A DNA stretch of 64,000 nt from DASSUC01 sp035649895 (GTDB lineage Bacteria > Actinomycetota > Actinomycetes > Mycobacteriales > Micromonosporaceae): positions 1 through 64,000 of the forward strand of contig DASRIS010000085.1 of NCBI GenBank assembly GCA_035649895.1. The letters run 5' to 3'. Below the pieces are notes generated by a model. It searched no databases. It had not been told where the DNA came from and worked only from the letters and a program-made list of their open reading frames with translations. Shown piece after piece: positions 18,501-26,400 of this stretch. The first letter of the stretch is position 1; each line of letters starts with the position of its first letter. The translations under genes and the position numbers were made by a program.

Positions 18501-19495
18501 GGCTCGGGCAGCGCCTCCCACGGCAGCCCAGAGAACCCCGGCGCGTCCACGCCGATGCGTACCGGGACAAAGGCCCGCTCCGCGCGGCGCAGCACCTCCC
18601 CGAGCGCCGCGGCCACCGGCTCGGGCAGGAACGACTCAGCCAGCAGCTCACCGGCGCGCCGCACCGACGTCCCCGTCCGCTCGTGAAGGTCGGCTCCGTC
18701 GGCACGGGTGATGCCGGCGCGGGCCCGCTGCCGGCGGAGGTCGTGCAGCACGTTGGCCAGGCCCGGCCCGACCCCGCGGTGGGCGGCTGACACGTCGTGC
18801 CCGCCGCCGCGCAGCCGCACCGTGGACTCCGACACCGACAGCACCAGGTCGACCGCGCCCTCCAGCGGCGGCTGGCCGGTGATCTCGACCTCGGCGAGGC
18901 CGTGGAGCAGGTGTTCCAGGTGCTCGGTGCGGGCGACCCACACCGAGTCGCGCCCCCACCCGTCCGCCGAGTTGTACCGAGCCGAGACCACCCCGACCAC
19001 CACGTCGTCGGCGAGGCGCCGCACCGGCGCGCCGCTCATCCCCGGCATCACGCCCGAGGCGGCCAGCCGGCCCAGCGGCACCTGCCCATCCCGGGTCGTC
19101 CCGCCCTGCCACGCGCCGGGCGCGTCCAACCAGCCAAACTGGTACGCCGGGTCGGGCACCCTCGTCACGCCGGTCACCATGACCGGGGTCAGCACCGGCA
19201 CCGTATCGGTCGCGGCGAGCCCGGCGATGCAGGCGCCCAGCGGCTCCGAGCGCCGCAGCACCGCCAGGTCGTGCAGCGGGTCCACCCGCACCACCTGCGC
19301 CTCAGCCGGCGGCAGGCCACCGTCGAGGCTGTCCACCGTCACTACTGAGTCGCGGCTGCCGGCGCCGAGGTCGTCCAGCACGTGCCAGGCGGTGACCAGC
19401 ACACCTGGCGCGACCTGGAAGCACGTCCCCACCGGCTCGCCGTCCGGGGCCAGCAGCCGGCCCAGGTACGGCGGGATGCGGCGGTCTGCGCTCAC
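15512..19495 (-). CDS. Trypsin-like / CHAT / NB-ARC / TPR multidomain conflict protein
   Basis: This 1327-residue protein carries two protease modules and a STAND switch. Residues about 1-200 are a trypsin-like domain with the triad His38 (VTAWHVL), Asp76 (HDLAVL) and Ser154 (PGMSGAPV). Residues about 360-545 are a CHAT caspase-like domain with His430 (HISAHGG) and Cys472 (ALAACYT). Residues about 600-900 are an NB-ARC NTPase (HGIGGVGKTT, Walker A 628-636; LVVLDNFED as Walker B). The C-terminus has near-identical TPR repeats (GDYPEAERRYQQSL). In this architecture the TPRs probably sense a trigger, the NTPase oligomerises, and the proteases are the effectors. Its GTG start overlaps the Trypco1 gene upstream (GTGA, 19492-19495). 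All catalytic residues are present. The immunity role is inferred from family knowledge. Confidence 0.88.
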   Translation of the reverse strand: MSADRRIPPYLGRLLAPDGEPVGTCFQVAPGVLVTAWHVLDDLGAGSRDSVVTVDSLDGGLPPAEAQVVRVDPLHDLAVLRRSEPLGACIAGLAATDTVPVLTPVMVTGVTRVPDPAYQFGWLDAPGAWQGGTTRDGQVPLGRLAASGVMPGMSGAPVRRLADDVVVGVVSARYNSADGWGRDSVWVARTEHLEHLLHGLAEVEITGQPPLEGAVDLVLSVSESTVRLRGGGHDVSAAHRGVGPGLANVLHDLRRQRARAGITRADGADLHERTGTSVRRAGELLAESFLPEPVAAALGEVLRRAERAFVPVRIGVDAPGFSGLPWEALPEPVTWQPLALHPLVTVYRVAAAGVPPVTGGPLRIVVAISAPVRGGGAVLDYERELRKVLAAVRGARQGQAQVQVVPFATTAAIRAALDGGGVHVLHISAHGGPGVLVLEDEAGNARSVTADELVDEAVPAGAMPPVVALAACYTDTPDADGVSFAGRLLARGAAAVIGTETSVTDRYATSLFARVYTQLAETDHPDVVRAVAEARRIVHRELASATDRLDQAISGLDEWSVVSIVAARPAVPAYDPGRAAQSLSAAQATVAGLLTRPVGEFVGRRFEQRTLPALLASDSAWPGVLLHGIGGVGKTTLAAELVHHATRHEPGRLVAVATGSTSVDGLLSAVAAVLRQHLIVTGQTSGMTWAAVEVANRLDVGWADRYALLRQHVLGQLGVLVVLDNFEDNLARTEGGTSGWRVADQSLAGLLAAWIDAPGRSRLLVTSRHPFPLPAGAGLYRQRLGPMTFAETLKLIWALPHLDQLDDDQVERVWRMVGGHPRTLEYLDALLAGGVGRFPDITDRLAKAVRAKLGEETAQRWLHTGRDLDVALAEVVTLAADDILLGEHLTRLATVDGAVRLLVGASVYREPVDEAALLFQIGTPDDTASNAEERRDAAEQIGQILQRHGLTPDELAQALDRATSPLPESDRDQLAAQLRRYSEPPTPPRSTSADLDPVLRVLSESSLLSTDEETGLVFVHRWTAAELERHVQDTGQTGVLQAAHRSAAAYWRWRVQEWPQDREADVKDLIEARYHLLEAGDVEEAGTVTEDICSQLHQWGAWDHETALIHDTLTHQSLDSPRQPAWIYRLGILAHARGDYPEAERRYQQSLTINEQLSNQAGMATSYHQLGNLAYLQGDYPEAERRYQQSLTIDEQLSNQAGMASSYHQLGMLAQDRGDYPEAERRYQQALTINEQLGNQAGIATTISQLGILRTALQRPREAVPLHVTALAIRLGIGVPQAHIDLRALRTLRGQLGEGVFLAEAGRSLDEESVANLLRLLDSLGDE
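15775..16100 (-). repeat. 120-bp direct repeats encoding TPR units
   Basis: Three near-identical copies with a 120-base period (starting near 15779, 15899 and 16019) encode 40-residue TPR units. The DNA identity is far higher than protein conservation would require, which points to recent duplication or gene conversion. Confidence 0.85.
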
Positions 19496-19866
19496 TGTGG
19501 CCCGTCCGTACCCTCTGCCTGCTCCTGGTCCTGGGCCGTCGCACGCCTGGTGTCGTAGCTGACCAGCACCCGCAGCGCCGCCTCACCCGACCCGCCGGCG
19601 ACGACCACGTTGCCTTGCAGGGTGAACTTCAGCCCGAACTCCACCTCCACCCGGTCCGGCCGCGCTGACCGGGCCGCCAGCCGCGACACCGTGCCCGCGA
19701 CCGTGGACGCCACCTCGACGATCGCGTCCTGCGCCCGCTCGAACCCGTCCACCACCCGCTGACCGGCCTTGTCCAGCGTGGACGTGCGCTCCGACCCCGG
19801 CATTGTGGTCGTCTCCACCAGCAGCTCGATATCGCCAACACGCATGGGGACTGGACGACCACTCAT
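19492..19866 (-). CDS. Trypsin-co-occurring domain 1 (Trypco1/CU044_2847-like) protein
   Basis: This small protein (124 residues from ATG 19866) has the pattern MRVGDIELLVETT, a long helix (QRVVDGFERAQDAIVEVASTVAG), then VEVEFGLKFTLQGNVVVAGG. That beta-helix-beta layout fits the Trypco1 family, which is genetically tied to trypsin/NTPase conflict proteins. Its stop overlaps the start of the trypsin-CHAT-NB-ARC-TPR gene by four bases, so translation is coupled. It may be the sensor or regulator of that protein, or a substrate of its protease. An alternative start is at 19845. Confidence 0.75.
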   Translation of the reverse strand: MSGRPVPMRVGDIELLVETTTMPGSERTSTLDKAGQRVVDGFERAQDAIVEVASTVAGTVSRLAARSARPDRVEVEFGLKFTLQGNVVVAGGSGEAALRVLVSYDTRRATAQDQEQAEGTDGPQ

Positions 19867-19942
19867 AACCAGTAAACGTGTCACACTCCGGCAGGGTCAC
19901 GCAGGTAGCCACCGCCGGCATGGGCCACAAAGCCGTATCGGA

Positions 19943-20446
19943 TCAACGACTTCCGCGGCGGCGGGACTGCGCGTAGAGCCGGTCGGCGTCGACGAGGATG
20001 TAGCACCCGTCGGGACTCCAGTCGGTGACGCTGCTGTGGTAGACGGCGCGACAGGCGGCGTCCGCGTCGGCGAAGCCAGGGTCACCAGGGCGCAGCAGGG
20101 CAGCGGTGCCGTGGGCGATGACCGCGGTGTCGTCACCGTCGAAGTAGGCCACGCTGACCGCGGGACGGGCCGCGAGGTGCCGGGCGCGCCAGCTGCTGGC
20201 CGGGGTGGAGGCGAGCAGCCGGCCGCGGAGCATCAGCAGGTCGACCGGTGCCACCCGGGGCTCGCCTGCGCTGGTCACCGTAGCCATGGCACCGACCTGC
20301 CGGGTCGGGAACAGCGCCACGACCTCCTCAGCGGTCAGATGGCGCTCCGGCGGGAAGATGTGCCGCAGCTGGGCGCTGCTCATCTGCGCCGCGCTGCGGT
20401 CCAGCAGCTCTTGGAGCCGTTTCAGGTCCTCCGTGGACTCCCACAC
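19943..20446 (-). CDS. Pyridoxamine 5'-phosphate oxidase-like flavin/F420-binding protein
   Basis: This 167-residue protein begins with GTG 20446 after AGGAGAG. A helical leader (residues about 1-40) precedes a split-barrel fold: VGAMATVTSAGEPRVAPVDLLMLRGRLLAST, then RHLAARPAVSVAYFDGDDTAVIAHGTA. These are features of small PPOX-type proteins that bind FMN, F420 or haem. The substrate is unknown. It is unlinked to its neighbours and divergent from the secreted paralog pair. Confidence 0.75.
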   Translation of the reverse strand: MWESTEDLKRLQELLDRSAAQMSSAQLRHIFPPERHLTAEEVVALFPTRQVGAMATVTSAGEPRVAPVDLLMLRGRLLASTPASSWRARHLAARPAVSVAYFDGDDTAVIAHGTAALLRPGDPGFADADAACRAVYHSSVTDWSPDGCYILVDADRLYAQSRRRGSR

Positions 20447-20608
20447 AGCGACTCTCCTATCGTGCTGGCCCGGCCAGGCGTACCCGATGACTTATGGTCA
20501 GCTGCGCCAGCGGCCCGGCGCGGATGCTTTGAACCAGCATGCACCGGCTTGGCGTATATCGGGGTGGAGCGGCCCGTGGGGCCGGCGCTGACGCTGATGG
20601 GAGATGTG

Positions 20609-21547
20609 ATGGTGAAGGACACGTGTTCTGGTGTGCCACGTCCGGTCTCACTGTCCGGGCGTTCCGGGCTCTTGCGGTACGCGTTCGTGCTGGCGGCCGG
20701 GGTGTTGCTGGCGCTGGCCGTACCTGGGGTCGGGCATGCTGCCGTGAGTGTCTCCCGGGCCGAGCTCAAGGACGGGAAGCTGCGGATCGAGGGCACCGCG
20801 GCGCCGAACCGGACGATCACCGTGGACGGTGTGGCGATGGGCACGAGCGGGGGAGACGGCCGGTTCCGGGTCGAACGGTCAGGCTTCACGCCGCCCGCTG
20901 ACTGCACCGTCGACGTCAACGACGGCTCGGCCACGGCGGCCACGGCGACCCTGTCCGGGTGCACGGTCGGCTCACCCCCGCCCCCGCCGAGCACCTGCAC
21001 GATCGTTCCGGAGACCTTCGTGGACGGCAATGTCGGGACGCTGAACACCTGGTTCGTCTCGACGACCGGCTGTCGCACGTCCGAGGGGATAGTCCAGTTC
21101 AGCGTCGTCGCAGGCCAGACCCCGCCAGGCACCACTCTGTTCACGCAAGGTGTCAGCTCCGGCGGCATCACCGGTACGCCGACGACCGAGGGGCTGTTCT
21201 CGTTCACGCTCCGGGTGCGGGACTTCACCGGTGCGAGCGACACGGAGTCGTTCTCGATCCGGATCAACCCGCCGCGCACGCTCGTGATCACGAACATCAG
21301 CGACACGCTCTCGCCCGGGACCGTCGGCCAGTTCTACTGCTGCGGGAACCTGTTCGCCGACGGCGGGGTGCCCGGCTACACGTGGTCGCTCCGCTCCGGC
21401 CAGCTGCCGCCCGGCCTGTCGCTAACCGCGAGCCCCGGCCGGATCACCGGTACGCCCACCACGGCCGGGACCTTCTCGTTCCTCGTACGGGTCACCGACT
21501 CGGTCGGCGCATTCGCCGAACGCACCTTCTCCATCACGGTCAGCTAA
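20609..21547 (+). CDS. Secreted protein with two putative Ig-like (He_PIG) domains
   Basis: This 312-residue protein starts at ATG 20609 after GGGAG, with a signal peptide ending in VPGVGHA. Residues about 45-125 form a beta-rich N-module (VSVSRAELKDGKLRIEGTAA, VDGVAMGTS). After a Pro-rich linker come two cadherin/He_PIG-type repeats, each with the SGGITGTPTTEGLFSFTLRVRD or GRITGTPTTAGTFSFLVRV pattern and paired cysteines. Such repeats bind carbohydrate or mediate surface contacts. The next gene, 19 bases downstream, shares the N-module almost identically. An in-frame extension upstream was rejected because it overlaps the divergent PPOX gene. Confidence 0.75.
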   Translation: MVKDTCSGVPRPVSLSGRSGLLRYAFVLAAGVLLALAVPGVGHAAVSVSRAELKDGKLRIEGTAAPNRTITVDGVAMGTSGGDGRFRVERSGFTPPADCTVDVNDGSATAATATLSGCTVGSPPPPPSTCTIVPETFVDGNVGTLNTWFVSTTGCRTSEGIVQFSVVAGQTPPGTTLFTQGVSSGGITGTPTTEGLFSFTLRVRDFTGASDTESFSIRINPPRTLVITNISDTLSPGTVGQFYCCGNLFADGGVPGYTWSLRSGQLPPGLSLTASPGRITGTPTTAGTFSFLVRVTDSVGAFAERTFSITVS

Positions 21548-21566
21548 GTTTCGAGTTGGGAGAAGC

Positions 21567-22514
21567 ATGGCGGTCAAGGTTCTGAGCTCAGGTATGCGAC
21601 GTCCGGCACTGCTGTCCGGGCACGCCGGCCCGCTGCGTTGGGCGTACGTCGTGGTCGCGGCTCTGCTGCTGGCGCTCGCCGTTCCCGGTGTCGGGCACGC
21701 GGCCGTGAGCGTCTCCCGCGCCGAGGTGAACAGCGGGAACCTGCGGATCGAGGGCACCGCCGCGCCGAACCGGACGATCACTGTGGACGGTGTGGCGATG
21801 AGCACGAGCGCCGGAGACGGCCGGTTCCGGGTCGAACGGTCAGGCTTCACGCCGCCCGCTGACTGCACCGTCGACGTCAACGACGGCTCGGCCACCGCGG
21901 CCACCGCCACCCTGTCCGGGTGCACGGTCACTGGACCCCCGTCGCTGTCCGCACTCACCTTGAGCCAGTCGACGGTCATCGGCGGCACGCCGGTCACCGG
22001 GACGGTCTCGCTGACATCGGCGGCGCCCACCGGCGGCTTTATCGTCTCGCTGTCGAGTGACAACACCACGGCGGCCACGGTGCCGCCGGACGTCACCATC
22101 GCGGCCGGCTCGACGGCGGCGACCTTCCCGGTCACTACGAACCCCATCCCCAACCCCCAGTCCGCGCTCATCATCGGCGTCGCGGGCGGGGTGACCAGGT
22201 TCGCCATCCTGACCGTCACGACGGAGTCCCAGGCCGAGAACGGCAGCGTCTCGCTGGCCCGGGGCGGCAACGGTGGCGGGCGCGTCACCTCACAGCCTGC
22301 CGGGATCGACTGCACCTTCACCTCGACCGGCACGACCGGCACGTGCGGCAACGTCTTCTTCCCGGCGGGAACCCAGGTCAGGCTCGACGCCCGCCCTGCG
22401 CAAGGGTCGAGCTTCCTGGGGTGGGAGTTCGAGACCACCTGCCGGGACGCACCCAACGTCACCGTGGTCGCGGGCGTGGCCCACATCTGCCGCCCGGTGT
22501 TCAGGCTGAGGTGA
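21567..22514 (+). CDS. Secreted paralog with conserved N-module and different C-domain
   Basis: This 315-residue protein follows a GGGAGAAGC ribosome site. Its first about 125 residues (signal peptide, VSVSRAEVNSGNLRIEGTAA, TVDGVAMSTS, RFRVERSGFTPPADC) are nearly identical to those of the preceding gene, as is the DNA. The C-terminal half is different: a threonine-rich beta domain (LSQSTVIGGTPVTGTV) and a final Cys-containing domain with GSSFLGWEFETTC, typical of bacterial surface repeat domains. The pair arose by tandem duplication with domain replacement. No function is assignable. Confidence 0.72.
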   Translation: MAVKVLSSGMRRPALLSGHAGPLRWAYVVVAALLLALAVPGVGHAAVSVSRAEVNSGNLRIEGTAAPNRTITVDGVAMSTSAGDGRFRVERSGFTPPADCTVDVNDGSATAATATLSGCTVTGPPSLSALTLSQSTVIGGTPVTGTVSLTSAAPTGGFIVSLSSDNTTAATVPPDVTIAAGSTAATFPVTTNPIPNPQSALIIGVAGGVTRFAILTVTTESQAENGSVSLARGGNGGGRVTSQPAGIDCTFTSTGTTGTCGNVFFPAGTQVRLDARPAQGSSFLGWEFETTCRDAPNVTVVAGVAHICRPVFRLR

Positions 22515-22523
22515 CCTCTGTGG

Positions 22524-23498
22524 TCAGGAGGCCTGGATCTCGCCGATAGCCCCCACCCGTGCCTCGGCGTTGTAGAGCTGGGTGTCACTTTCGATATGAG
22601 TGGCTTGGACCCGGTGTGCTCCCGAGGCGAGCGACTGGGTTGTGCGGGTGAGCCGCTCGACGGCAGCGCCTGGCCACTCGCCTGCCCGCTCAGCCGGGCG
22701 CAGCCGCTCGGTGACGAGAGCATGCGTGTGGTGTATCAGCGTCTCGGACTCCGAGACGCCCGGCGTCGTGTAGAAGGCGCGCCTGAGAACGTCCTCCCCC
22801 CAGGTCACCGCGGCCTGATGGGGGTCTGCCGCGACGCCGACCATGACCACCGTGCACCAGCCGCCGCCACCATAGGCATGGGAAGCTCCATTGCGGACGA
22901 AGAACTCGTCAAGGTGCGCCTCGTCCGTGATGAGCAGCTCGTCGGGGGGCCGGTGCTCCCGCAGCGGCGCCCGGGCGAGCTGCTTGTCCACGATGAGCCG
23001 CGCCGGGATGTCCGCGACAACCTCAACGGCGATCATGCCGGTCCGGCCGACGCCGAGCTTTGTGAGCTGCCGCATCAGGTGCTCGTACCAGCAAATTAGC
23101 GAGACCGGCGTGGGGGACTCCAGCCGGGCCACCGCCGATGCCATGCCGTCCCACCGGAACAGGAACGGCGTCAGGGCCGGGGAGCCGGGTGGCTCGTACC
23201 GGGATGAGACCGGCCGGGCGGCGGGTGTCCACCACGACCGGCCATCGACGAGCACATACTCCCCGAGCTGTTGCACCGCGCGGGCCGGTGGCTCGCCGAA
23301 CGCCGCCGCCCCCAGCCCGAAGGGCAGGCCGTCATCGGCGACGTCGACGGCCCGGACAGCCCCCGGCTCCCCGTCGATGTCCCTCGGGCTCCACACGCAG
23401 GTGCTGTTCAGGATGTGCCCGACATCGCCCGTCAGCCACAGCGTGGTCGGCGGTCTACCCGGATCCCAGTCCAGGCGGGTCAGCTGGTCAAGGTCCAC
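22524..23498 (-). CDS. Unknown protein coupled to the NTPase-HDAC fusion gene
   Basis: I do not recognise this 324-residue soluble protein. GTG 23498 is chosen because it follows a G-rich ribosome site and overlaps the end of the NTPase-HDAC gene by 11 bases. It contains LTRLDWDPGRPPTTLWLTGDVGH, then VSLICWYEHLMRQLTKLGVGRTGMIAVEVVADIPARLI, and SHAYGGGGWCTVVMVGV near residue 225. No signal peptide or membrane helix is seen. The overlap implies coexpression, so it may be a partner, inhibitor or sensor of the fusion protein. Confidence 0.6.
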   Translation of the reverse strand: MDLDQLTRLDWDPGRPPTTLWLTGDVGHILNSTCVWSPRDIDGEPGAVRAVDVADDGLPFGLGAAAFGEPPARAVQQLGEYVLVDGRSWWTPAARPVSSRYEPPGSPALTPFLFRWDGMASAVARLESPTPVSLICWYEHLMRQLTKLGVGRTGMIAVEVVADIPARLIVDKQLARAPLREHRPPDELLITDEAHLDEFFVRNGASHAYGGGGWCTVVMVGVAADPHQAAVTWGEDVLRRAFYTTPGVSESETLIHHTHALVTERLRPAERAGEWPGAAVERLTRTTQSLASGAHRVQATHIESDTQLYNAEARVGAIGEIQAS

Positions 23499-26400
23499 TC
23501 CGCCCCACCCCCGGCCTGTTCCATTGCCGCCGTATCTCTGCTTCGAGAGATTGGAAGTCGTCAACCCAGAGCCGGTCGTTCCGCGACAGCGACAGCCCGG
23601 TCCGTGCGGTGTCACCGCCGTCCAGCAGGTGGCGGTCGAGTGGGGACGTGCCGTGACGTGGCGTGGGGTCGCCGCCGGTGGGCGGGTCCCAGCCACCGAA
23701 GACGCTCATGAACTGGAGCACGCACCGGCCGAGGCTGGCGAGGTCGTAGCCGCCCTCGAAGAATGCGGCGACATCGGCACCGGGGTCCTGCTGGCAGTAG
23801 TCACGAATGGTGGAGGCGAGCTCCCGGTAGCTCCATTCGCTCATCTCCAGCTGGGAGAAGCTGTCGCGATGGTACGAGTCAAGGCCGAGGCTCACCAGCA
23901 CGAGCTGGGGACGGAACCCGCTGAGGATGGGCCGGAGCACGCGCCGGAGCACCGCGGAGTAGACACTGTCGCCGGATGACGCCGGTATCGGCACGTTGAC
24001 GGTGTACCCGGCGCCGGCGCCAGCGCCCCGCTCCCGGAACAGGCCGGTCCCCGGGTGCACGCCGGCCTGGTGTACCGAGAAGTAGAGCACGCTGGCGTCG
24101 TTGTAGAAGATGTCCTGCGTGCTCTTCCCGTGATGCGCGTCGGTGTCCACGATGAGCACGCGCGGCCGCTCCCGGCGCCCGCCGTCTGACGCGGCGAGGA
24201 CGTCCTGACCGTGCCTTGCGGCGACCGCGATGTTGTTGAAGATGCATATCTTGTTGCCCGCCAGATGCCCCGGTGGCCGCACCAGGGCCACGGCGAGCCG
24301 CAGCGCTGGCACAGAGGTGACCAGGTCAACGGCGCACACCGCACCGCGTACGGCCAGCTCCGCCCCCTCGTACGAGCCCGCGCGCACCTCCAGGTCGCTC
24401 TCCAGGACGATGTCGGGCTTCTTCTCCTCGGCCAGGCGCCGGCTCAGCTCCTGGACCCGCCTGATCCACTCCCGGGTATGCACCCGGCGGAGGAACGCCT
24501 CGGCGTCCCAGTCCCGGAACTGGTACGGCGACACGTACGTCCACAGGTCCCGCCAGTCCTGCCCGTCCCGCAGCCCGGACACCTCAAGGCAGTCGAGGAT
24601 GGCCTGCACCCGCTCCTTGGACTCAGGGTGGTTGTGCAGGTCGGTACGGCCGTACTCGGGGTGGTAGACGAGGGCGACCGACGTGGTGACCTGGCTCGAC
24701 AGGCGGTCCTCGCGAGCCGGCTCGGGAAGGGCCACCCAGGCGGTACGGGAGTCCCGAGCGAGGTTCTGCTGCGCCTCGTCCTGGATCTGGGTGCTGAGCT
24801 GGGCGGCGGCGTCACGCACCTGTGCCCGGGTGGCCTGGGCGGCGGTGACCTGCCCCAGCACGTGCCAGACTGCCCAGCTCAGGTGCGGGTCGTAGCCGCC
24901 GGAGGACCGCCAGATCTCCCGTAACAGGCCGACAGTATCCATTGTGGATAGGCCACGGGTCGCCGCCTGCTCGGCGGCGAGCGCGGCGTTCACCCTGGTC
25001 CACGGCGACTCGGCCGGCCACGGCCAGGCCAGCCAGGGGCCCAGGCGCCCGTACAGCGCATCGCGCTCGATCTGCCCGGCGAGCACGACGCTGCGGTCCC
25101 ACCACTGCCGTCCGAACCTGAGCAGCTCCTGCGGCAGGCGCTGCAGCTCGCCCCTGAGCTGGCCGTTGGCGCCGGCTGGGTCGGCATCGCTGTCAAGCGT
25201 GTCCATCATGGTGCCGATGGAGAACATGATGCTCCGGACGATCCAGAAGTCCATCTCCGTGGCCGTCGCGATGATGCGTTGCAGGATCTTCACGACGTCC
25301 TGCTGGTAGTCCTCCCGGTGCCGGAACAGGAACCCCACGGACTCGCCGCCGAACAGCCGCTGCGCGAACGTGGCGGAAGGCTCCAGCCAGGCCTGGAGGT
25401 GGCGCAGCACAGCGCCCCCCTCGCCGGCCTCCACGGCGTGCAGCAGGGCGCGCTCCACATCCCAGCGGAGCACGAAGTCGTTCTTCTTCGCCAGCTCGTC
25501 AAGGCAGCCGAGCAGCGTCTCCACGTCGTCGTGGCGGTCTGCGCCGGCGTCCGCCGCCGCGCGGTTGAAGGCCGTCAGCTGCTGCACGACCCGGCAGGCG
25601 AGCTGGTTCCAGTCGAACTCCACGTCACGGACGAGAACGTCGAGCAGGTCGAAGTGGATGCCCCGGGGGAGGGGCGGCAGCGGCTCCTCCAGCTTCTCGG
25701 TGACGAGCACAGCCATGCCGAGACCCTGGCGCAGGTTGTCGAAGCTCTGCTCCCGCAGCGCGATGTGCTGCGCCATCCGGCGGCGGAAGTCATCGAGGAT
25801 CTCGTCCCGGCCCAGGCCGTCAAGGCGCCAGCGCCGGACGATCCCCCGCCCGATGGAGTACTCCAGGTACCGCTCGGAGACGAACCGGATGCCGCTGACC
25901 TGCCCTGCCCCCGGGAGGACGCCGAGCCCGGACTCGAGCACGATGCCCTCGTCCAGGATGGCCTTCAGCGCGGACCCTTCCCGGTACAGGCCCTCCACGG
26001 TGTTGACCCGGCGGCCGCGGACCGACAGCGCGTCCTCGGCGCGGGCCTGCGCGATCGCGAAGACCTCGTCGGACGACAGGAACTGGCGACCGTGCTGCAC
26101 CATCCCCAGGGCCAGCTCGAGCAGCAGGCCGCGGACGGCGCGCTGGGCGAGGTTCTCCCCGTGCCGGACGACCGTTGACGCGCTCGCGCCAATCTGCTCC
26201 GCGGCCCGACCCAGGGCGGTCGTGGCGTACGCGTCAAAGATGTCCTTGTCCCGGACCAGGTGCCGGACCACCTCCAGGTCGCCGATGTCCTGGCCGCGGA
26301 ACGTGACGCAGAAGATCTGGAGCATGAGCGGGTTGCTACAGATCCGCCGGGTGCGCTCGTCGCGGATGTCACCGGTGATGTCGTACACCGCCCGGTGCCT

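Noticed and set aside
19769..20608. In-frame upstream extension of the first secreted paralog
   Set aside because: It overlaps the PPOX-like gene antisense; ATG 20609 has a ribosome site and begins the signal peptide.
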